A stretch of DNA of 64,000 nt from Adiantum capillus-veneris (taxonomy: Eukaryota; Streptophyta; Polypodiopsida; Polypodiales; Pteridaceae): NCBI GenBank assembly GCA_014529385.2, contig CM043960.1:71461410-71525409 (forward strand), given 5' to 3'. Positions 56,331 to 64,000 of the stretch are shown here, piece after piece. Each line of letters begins with the position of its first letter. The stretch's first letter is position 1. The notes under the pieces were generated by a model. That model searched no databases. It had not been told where the DNA came from and saw only the letters and a program-made list of their open reading frames with translations. The translations under genes and the position numbers were made by a program.

Positions 56331-57925
56331 CCACCTTCACCACTAGGCTCCTCTACTCATACTCCAAGTCCAAAGCCCTCTACATCCCAACCACAACACT
56401 CACTAGAAAAGACTGAAGAGGCAGCACCATCAGCAAAATACAAGCAAAAAGAAGGAAGGAACACTTATGAAGACCCCCTTCAAGCATGATACACATTGAC
56501 AATGGCTTTTGAGGTGGTCCATGGCACTCCAACCCCACCATGGGTTTCCAGGAAAGAGCAAGAAAGGGAGGAGATTCCTAAAGAGCGGGTGAGATCTGAA
56601 AGATCAAAAGAATCACAAGTAAACCAAGACATGCAGAGGAGAGCACAAGAAAGGCAATCCCCATAGCCTAAAGTACCAGGGTTGGGTCCAAATCCCGCAT
56701 GCACCACAATGGAAACATTTGACCATCCTATGGAGAACCCCTCCAATAGGAGTAATGTTGAGTATGGAACACCAAGTTCCCTTTTTAGGCCCGATCCCTA
56801 GACCATCAACAAGACATCTGGTTGCAACAAATGAAGAGGATGTGAGAGCCGCATATCAAGTACTGGATAGAATCAGAATGCGGTCTCTAACACTGGCTGA
56901 AGAAAACCGTATGATGCATACTAGGGAAGCCAATATGAAAATAGAGCATGATCACCTCACCAAAACAATCCAAGTGACGACCCATAAAGCTGAGGAAGCA
57001 TATCGAGAGCTTGAGACTCTCAGTAAGACAATAAGAGAGGCTGAAAGCAAATGAGGCACGCTATCATTCCAAATAGTGGAGATTTTGCGTGAAGAAAAGA
57101 GTTTGCATGAAGAAAAAGAAAGAGTGGAGGATGAGCTGGAAGCAGCAAAAGATAAGTGCTGGAGCTAAAAGAAAAATTAGAGCTCCAGGACTTGACAATC
57201 TAGAGACTCAGAGCAACCCGGAGGGCTGCAAGAGCAGTTGTAGAAGAAAATAGCCAAGCTATACAAGATTTGGAAGCACAAATCACTGCTCTACAAAAGG
57301 AATTAGGGATATAATAAAGACACAGAATGCATATGGCAGAAGGGTCCCTAGCCGGAGAGGAGAGAATGAAGGCTCAACACCAAAAACTCTGCAAAGAAAA
57401 CAAATAGCTCCAACTCCAGTTAGGAATTCTGCAAGAGCTGTTGGTAGATCAAGCAGAAGAAGCTACAAAAAAAGATAGACTTGCTCAACAACAAATAGCT
57501 GAAGTAGCTGAAGCAAGGACATAGGAATCAGAGTCAGGGCCCAGTGACCTCAGCAGTAATGCAAGAGATGAGCCCTTGGAGGTTCCTGAAGGTGCAAAAG
57601 ACCTAGAACATCTAGAGGAATAGGTACATACACAGGCGGAGGGAGAACAACCTTTAATTGCAGAGGAGGAGACACGCCTCCAAACTCTTATTGAACAATC
57701 CATAGCTGAAGACCACAAGGCAACCTTGGAATGGGAGAAGCGAATGATCCACTCAGTAGGAGTCCAAGGGCTTTCCACAAATGTGCTTAGGGAGGAATGG
57801 ATGCAACCTTCACTCCCCTACCTTCTCTTAAAGATAAAGTTTTGGTGATAAAGAAAAGAGTCAAAGTGGAGGCAGTAGAGCCAGTGTATGAGGGAGATGT
57901 AAAAGATTCAGACACTACAAAACGT
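56331..57925 (+). pseudogene. Decayed end of ORF X and ORF Y of element C
   Basis: Near 56460 MAFEVVHGTP corresponds to the end of X in B. From 56800 the coiled-coil region is visible (TLAEENRMMHTREANMKIEH, then EEKERVEDELEAAKDK after a stop). Near 57700-57850 HKATLEWEKRMIHSVGVQGL and LREEWMQPSLPYLLLK match the hinge and start of the C-terminal domain of Y. It stops at the breakpoint near 57925 after VYEGDVKDSD. Many stops. Together with X this shows that the 3' genes are ancestral to the B/C family. Confidence 0.78.
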
Positions 57926-58520
57926 CTTTCCAATATTGTGCCTTTTCCTGATGATTTTACTGCTAATTTTCATGATATTTATGTAAGTGTGCATTCTGCC
58001 ATTAAATACTCACAAGAACTTTACACTAAGTATACTAACAAGCAAAGCAAGGCACACCAATTCAAAGAAGGTGATTATGTTATGCTTTGCATTGAAAAAT
58101 GAAGGATCAAAAGAGTTGATACTAATATTTTTGTTAAACTTGTCATGGTTTTTACGGTCCTTTCAAAATTTCTACTGTGATCAATGATGTTTCATTTCGT
58201 TTAGACCTACCTTTACATTGACACATGCACAATGCTTTCCACATTAGTCTTTTAAGACCTTTCAAAGGACCCCTACCTACACACCACATTTATGAGGATC
58301 CACCTTCACTTGTGGATCAAGAAGAACAACTCATCCTTGCACAAATAGTTGATCACGAAACCACCACAACATACACTGTCATGGTTTATAACCGCTATCT
58401 TTTGACCTTCAAAGGCCACCCTCGAGAGGATGACAAATGGATGCCTACATTTTTTTCCCCACAACTTCCCAGACCTTCTCCACACTTTCCATCACTCATG
58501 GTCCAATTGATTCTTTAGTG
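57926..58520 (+). pseudogene. Integrase C-terminus and chromodomain-like tail of another Ty3 element (F)
   Basis: Immediately after the ORF Y relic the frame reads NIVPFPDDFTANFHDIYVSV, then SKAHQFKEGDYVMLCIEK, the usual C-terminal domain of a Ty3 integrase. After a stop and frame changes, MHNAFHISLLRPFKGPLPTH and NRYLLTFKGHPREDDKWM follow, like the tail of A and E. It is more diverged from A/E than they are from each other. The join with element C lies at about 57925. Confidence 0.7.
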
Positions 58521-59339
58521 AGCAACTAAGGACAATTGCTATCCCTGGTGAGAGGGATGTACGAGACTGGGCACCCTCTTGTTGCATGTGGTTAACTGCA
58601 ATTAGGATAGCTAGCTTAATGGTTAAGTATGTGTTGTCTATTTGAATTTCACTAACAATAAGTGCGTGATGGTTTGTAGATTGGAACTCTGGGAGTTGAC
58701 GAGGAGGCTCCGGCAAATAATAATTCTCTGAATCATTTTATCTTAGCACAATATTTTAGAAATAAGACACTATGGCTCTTTTGTAAATAGGACAGTGAGA
58801 ACCCACCCCAAGAGGGTCATGCAACAACTAGTGTGTACCACTCATAACTAAAGAGGAACTAAAGTGTAAAAGAGGGCCTCCAATTTTGGCACCAATAATA
58901 AATCAAAATATCAAATACCAACTCCACAAGAGAGGTGCTCTGGAGTTTGGGGCTATGATTTTAGGCCTTTCTTGTGTAGATGCTTTCAATTTTCCATCTC
59001 CCCTCTCTTCAACTATTCTGTGTTTGCTAGTACTCCTTAATCAAGTCTACATCTTCTCTTTCATGTTCTTACACCCTCTTACAACTTGTCACTTTCAATT
59101 CTATGCTTTTAGTGTGCGTGAGTGTGTGTGTGTGTCATAGTCTAGGTGTGTGTGTGTGTGTGCGCGCGCACGGTTGGAAATTGGGGGAAGAGGCTGAGAG
59201 GTTGATGGTGATGTATGTGATCAAGTGTTGAAGCATTCTAAGCAACCGATCTCCCCACTTTCTCCCAACATAGCTTACAGTTCGGTGAGAATTGGCTTCA
59301 TAGGAAAGGTAGTGGTTGCATTTTCTTAGTGTGCTTCAG
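58521..59339. other. Sequence between F tail and LTR remnant
   Basis: No gene. It probably includes the 3' part of F and diverged LTR sequence. A GT tract occurs at about 59146-59162. Confidence 0.4.
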
Positions 59340-59480
59340 TTAGTTTCCTTTGGTAGTGATTGTGTTAGAAGGTCGAGTAGGTGATTGACAACCATCTATT
59401 TGTTTCCATGCACTTACAGGTCAAGATTCATCCTTGGTTGACATCTTGTTGTTTAGCCTAGTTTTTGCTTTGCTAGCGAG
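59340..59480 (+). repeat. Remnant of a B-like LTR (end of U5)
   Basis: TTTCCTTTGGTAGTGATTGT, AGAAGGTCGAGTAGGTGATT and TTTGTTTCCATGC match the last ~150 bp of the B LTR (about 29800-29945) with several changes. Its place suggests the 3' LTR of element C, although F sequence lies between. Confidence 0.75.
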
Positions 59481-59496
59481 CAGTGTGTCTGTCCAA

Positions 59497-59634
<138 letters not shown>

Positions 59635-60639
59635 GATGCACGACAAAAGAAGATTTGCACAATAGATATCTTCAAAACTCAAAAAGTGTATTTCTTAATT
59701 TCAAAACTTTTTTGCAAACAGCACTATACGTTCCTTAACATCTCTGTGATCAAAAGCAAAAGTTAAAGACAGAATGCTGCTAACAAAGGAGTGCATGAGT
59801 GAGGGTTGCTTTGTTCCCTTGTTCTTGCACTTGCCTTGTCTTCCCTCGCCTCCCTTGCTCTTCTAGTCCTTCAAAAACTTGCACCACCAAAAATTTCAAA
59901 GCAAGGGAGATGGTGAGAGCTCCCTCCCCCTTATGACCTGCTTTGTTACGACACAAGAGCATATCCGCCAAAAAATGCAAGATAGAGAGTTTTATAGCCT
60001 CTATTTCCTTGAGTTTCAAGCAAGAGAGAGATATATGTTCCAAACCCCCCCCCCCCCCCCCCCCCCCCTCCTGTTTTTTTTGGTCATACTCACGATTGTG
60101 ATTTGATAGAAGTTATATTAACTCAAAAAGAAAACAATGTCGGGGGCTAGGGTTGCAACTGAAGCTTGTACACAAACAAAGAGGAAACAAAACGAGCAAT
60201 GAAGAGCATACCCTCTCCCTTCGTCTTCTTCGTCCCTTGGATCAAAGAAATTCACAACAGAGGGATATTTGAACCAATCTTCCCCTCTTTCTTCTTGTTT
60301 TTCACCTTCAACTTCACCTTCTCTAGCTATTCACAAACTCCACACAAAAAAAACTTAGCGGAAGCAAAAGAAAAAAAAGCACCTGTTTTTTCTTTGTCTT
60401 CCAACCACATATTTTGTACTTGCCATGTACTTTTTACTTTTTCTTGTGGCAATGCCTCCTCTCTATATGACATGCCACTGTTATTGGGTGGGGGTGCATT
60501 TGACGGGCATGGGCGAAATTTGGGCAGTGGATCTAGAGACCCAAATTTACAAATGCTACATGAGCACCCAAATTTATCAAATCTCTTGAATTTACATTTT
60601 TCCATCATTTAAAAAAACCATGTGGACTTCCATTATTCT
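59635..60639. other. Intergenic sequence with a poly-C tract
   Basis: No gene recognised. It contains 24 consecutive C at 60045-60068. The open piece 60166-60612 has no known domain. Confidence 0.5.
60045..60068. repeat. Poly-C tract (24 C)
   Basis: Uninterrupted C run; the minus strand is a 24-G run able to form G-quadruplex structure. Its exact length is uncertain in most sequencing methods. Confidence 0.9.
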
Positions 60640-60644
60640 CAAGA

Positions 60645-60712
60645 AGCACGCATGGGTGATGATTAGGGCATCAAACTACCGAGCTACGTGTCACGGGTTC
60701 AAGTCTTGAGGT
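60645..60712 (+). repeat. tRNA-related sequence, probable head of a SINE
   Basis: GCACGCATGGGTGATGATTA, GGGCATCAAACTACCGAGC and GTGTCACGGGTTCAAGTCTT follow a tRNA-like order. GGGTTCAAGTC is a good B-box and TGATGATTAGGGC a weak A-box. The cloverleaf is not intact. The body of a SINE may continue to about 60830, but the 3' end is not clear. Confidence 0.5.
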
Positions 60713-61387
60713 TGGGGTGGGGGGGGTAGGGCTTGAATTTTCATTTTGTCTGCTCTGACTTTACCAAATTTACTACATGTGCATTCGACCTCCCGATTTC
60801 CCCGTAGTTGCTAGATACACCCCCACCCTTGATCCCTTTAATATTGGGGCATATCAGATAGAGAGGAGGGTGGCAATGCTCACAATTGTGCACTAAGGAT
60901 ATTTTGCACCTCAAGTGCCATGAGACCCTTACAGTCAAGTGAAGCATAAACGACCACTCAATTTTGGGCTTTACCCGCTACATATCCTAAAAGAATCATC
61001 CTTTAGCTAAAAAGGCTGCCACGCTAGCGAGGGAAAACAGGACAAACTATATGTAAAAAGGATCGCATTCCTACATTAAGGGGGGGATCCGTGAGCTCCA
61101 TCACCATTCAAGAGGGCTCCCTCAACCACGTACAAGTGGAGCTCGATGCGACCCGAATCACCAAGAGAGTGCAGATAGCAAGCTGTTGAGGTGAGCCATG
61201 CGTCATCATTAAGGATTGATTAGCGCAAGGACCAAGCCCTCACTAGTACATTGATCACTTCCACCAAGGGGAGGACATCTACTGTGTACCATTTACTTGC
61301 CAATCACGACAAGAAACCAGCATGCCAAGTCACAAATGTTAAACCAATAGCCAAGCTTTACCCCAGAGGAGGGATGCAAGAGATTTG

Positions 61388-61388
<1 letters not shown>
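60713..61388. other. Intergenic sequence, nothing firm
   Basis: Possible continuation of the SINE-like unit, then unassigned DNA. No gene seen. Confidence 0.4.

Positions 61389-61454
<66 letters not shown>
61389..61454. repeat. (GA)n microsatellite
   Basis: About 33 uninterrupted GA units. Confidence 0.98.
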
Positions 61455-61456
<2 letters not shown>

Positions 61457-62404
61457 GGCAAACCATGGGCAAGGCTATTGGGGCCTCCCTCTTGAGGCTA
61501 CCCAAGTCCCTTGATCTTTCCATTTCCCCATAGCTATTGCATGCCCATATCGCCACACCATAGAGCCCGCCATAGGCCACCTCCTCTTGTGCATCTCACA
61601 AGATGTAAGTATAGAGACAAAGGAGCTCCCAAAAACTCTAGTGTTACAGCAACCCTAGTGCTCCTCTCTAGTTGCACTTTTGACTTTCTATTTTGAACCC
61701 TTAGTATTTCTCCTCAAGGCATGTGTGAGTTCCATCATTTCCATAGAAGGCCTTGTCCTTATTAAAAACATCCCAAGTTCCGCTCGAGCTCTAAATATTA
61801 AATTTGAAATTTGGAAAATCTCTGCACTTGAAGCCCAAAAGGCCCGGCAATATTACATTTTGACCATAATTTTTATGCTTTAAACCTAAATTGGGTTCCA
61901 TATAGCCCGAAATTATCCGCAACCCAAGCATCAATCTAGTTGCAAATCATCAATCTGTACTCCTTGCATCATCTTTTTCTTGATCAGTAAAACCTAAAAA
62001 CTAAAGATCTATTTTATATTCCACTTAAACAAGCATATCCTCAACATATAGAGTCTGCTTTGAGCATGTAAAGCATACCTTGTAGGCCGTATTGGAGGCT
62101 ATTAAGTACATAGTGATGCATCTTGAGGCCATTCCAAAGACTACACACCCGACCCCCAACAAATATTAAAGTGTCCATAACTTTCCCATTTCAAGCTCTC
62201 ATAAGCGAGACATAAATACAAGCATGGAGAGCACTTTGGCACGACATGATTGGTCCATAAACTTGCACTTCAAAAACTCTTAGCCTTTCAAAACATAGGC
62301 ATCAACAACACAGTTATTGGACCCAAATTCCACATCATATATACATTCACATTTAGATTAGTTTGCTACCATATGCCCCATCACTGCACAATAAGGTACA
62401 CACT
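61455..62404. other. Intergenic sequence, nothing recognised
   Basis: AT-rich DNA with only short open pieces. It may include further decayed minus-strand pol (integrase side) of the relic on the right, but no motif is legible. Confidence 0.4.
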
Positions 62405-64000
62405 TCAAACACGCATACCATAACCCTTTTTCCGATCATGGAAGTAGAGTGACACAACATCAAAAGAGGTATATAACTTTAAGCTCCCATCATCACTTGT
62501 GTTAAGCATCTCCTGTTCATCTTTATACCTAGTCCTTGATAACATATCTGCAACAAAGTTATATCTACATATAATATGATAGAACTTAGGGTTAAGAGAC
62601 TTAATAAAAGCTATCCAACCATCAAGGTTTGGAATATAGCAGTTTGAAACCATCCCCACCAATGGAATTTTTTTTGTCTCTACCACAAATGAATCTCTAA
62701 TAAAGTACTTTTTGTCAGACCCAAGGTAGTAACAACACCCCAAAGTTCTCTCTTAACTTGTGGAGCACCACGTTGATGGAGCATTAAGAGCTTTAGCCCC
62801 AAATCAAAGTACATGCATGTGAACTTCTTCATTATCTTGACTTGTAGCCCACCCAATTCCCATAGGTCTTGTATCAAATGTCAAGGTCACCATCCTTTCA
62901 AATTATTAGTGAATCTTTCACATGTTAGGAGCCTCGAAAGACATCTTCTTTAATTTCTTGATAGATTTTGTTTGTACTTCTTTCCAAAAAACCTTTTCCT
63001 CTTTTATAGTAAAAGGTAAACTACTTCTACAACATGAGCAAAGTGTGGTAGCCAAATAAATTAAACACACATGCACCCAAAAGCTGGCAAACTTGAGTAA
63101 CTAATATGCATGTATCCTTCATATTTTTTATAGCCTCAACTTTCATTGGACTCGGCCTTCTTCCATCTGGACCATGCATATGCCCTAGAATTAGTACCTA
63201 TATTTAGCATTAAAAATTATTGTTTTTCCCTGTAATTGTTAACTTCTTCAAGACAAAATAATATTGCATCACAGTTATGAGCAGCAAACCTTTGGCACAC
63301 CCTTTGATCTTTTGCCTGATCTTTGGAATCTTGTTCACATACTTTAACTAGAAAATCATCAATGAAGGCATAATAACATGAGAATAAAATCTCTCAACAC
63401 TTTATTCGTATCTTTCATCACATCAGTAACATAATTAGTAGCACCCTGTGGTAGAGTGCACATACTTACCAACCCAAGAGGTGTACACATATTGGTAAGA
63501 TTCGTGCTTACCAAGTCGAGCTGAAGCAGACCATAACTTGAGTAAAGATCACCCATAGAGTAGATAGTAATCTCTGCAAAGGCTTCATCAAACTCATACA
63601 ATACTAGATCTATAAGTACATTTTGAATTGTTACCTTATTTATCAGTTGCATGTCTTTTATAAACCTTAGAGTACCATTATTATTTGGAACAATAAACCA
63701 ATATTGCTTAGAATATGGCACACGAGATGGTTCCAAAATACCCATTCATAACTTATTATTGAGAAAATAAGTATGCTTTGGCAAGTGATTTTTAAAAATA
63801 GGAATTTGATGAAGAGTCCATGGCGTATGAGAAACAGTCAATATAACTATAGGTGCAACAACATTTGGATCTACACACACACAATCTTACTTATTTCAAA
63901 AGCAAAGGCTTTACCATGATTTGTAAGCATTTCCTGAAAGCATTTGATCTCCTCTTTGGTAAGGAAATCATTTTCCCTAATCTTTGGCTTCTACAATGTC
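62405..64000 (-). pseudogene. Decayed Ty3/gypsy pol (RT and RNase H), minus strand, runs off the window
   Basis: Read on the minus strand from 64000 leftwards: a pre-RT linker (TVSHTPWTLHQIPIFKNHLP), then GILEPSRVPYSKQYWFIVPN, GTLRFIKDMQLINKVTIQNV and TPLGLVSMCTLPQGATN, then after a stop the catalytic AFIDDFLVK near 63340. Further left, the end of RNase H reads LNPKFYHIICRYNFVADMLS near 62540. The combination TPLGLV.MC.LPQGATN is typical of a Ty3 lineage distinct from both A/E and B/C. Frequent stops mark it as old. The element's 5' part lies beyond the right edge. Confidence 0.8.

Larger units (their letters stand above)
54608..57925 (+). mobile_element. Element C, right part
   Basis: Directly after the L3 end, B-like sequence resumes with a decayed palindrome at 54632-54655 (AGACATCCTATG start), then decayed ORF X and ORF Y. 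It ends at about 57925, where the sequence switches to an unrelated integrase tail. Confidence 0.8.

Overview
This window is intergenic DNA from a large, retrotransposon-rich land-plant genome. I found no host gene. The evidence is plant-type Ty3/gypsy LTR retrotransposons with initiator-Met and Asp tRNA primer sites, a plant LINE ORF1-like relic, a tRNA-related SINE-like head, and long (AC)n/(AG)n microsatellites. The species cannot be fixed; a fern or gymnosperm is my guess only.

Layout: (1) 199-1506, relic of a LINE ORF1-like gene. (2) 1612-10546, element A, a complete but dead chromovirus-like Ty3 element with a perfect 5-bp duplication (ATAGA). (3) 10935-29959, element B, a 19.0-kb Ty3 element with nearly identical LTRs (about 935 bp), a perfect ATCTT duplication and a tRNA-Asp primer site. 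(4) 29980-31725, microsatellites and a 125-bp dimeric tandem repeat. (5) 32190-35612, element G, a minus-strand retroelement remnant (gag, primer site, LTR with TATA box). (6) 35829-40913 plus 54608-57925, element C, an old decayed relative of B split by (7) 40914-54607, a tandem array of family E (relative of A) with three partly shared LTRs and a period of about 7.05 kb. (8) 57926-59480, another integrase tail (F) and a B-like LTR remnant. (9) 59498-62404, microsatellites, a poly-C tract and a tRNA-related sequence. (10) 62405-64000, minus-strand pol relic of a further Ty3 lineage.

Element B is the most unusual object here. Order: LTR, tRNA-Asp primer site, splice-donor-like site, leader with four copies of a 24-bp palindrome, gag with two odd zinc knuckles, protease 1, RT, RNase H, an integrase with two tandem H2C2 modules, a second retropepsin-like domain after the integrase, a tail with repeated W-I-P-K motifs, an internal polypurine tract identical over 12 bp to the true 3' one, a second leader-like region with five copies of the same palindrome, and two long open frames (X and Y, together about 1,080 codons) before the 3' LTR. 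In both leaders the palindromes lie about 285 or 130 bp apart and the last one ends about 167 bp before an ATG. Element C keeps the doubled H2C2, second protease, internal polypurine tract, a 284-bp palindrome spacing and decayed X/Y, so this is a family trait.

Limits: homology calls rest on motif recognition by eye. No alignment, HMM search or expression data were available. Gag-pol of B has many one-base frame breaks, which may be real decay or sequencing error.
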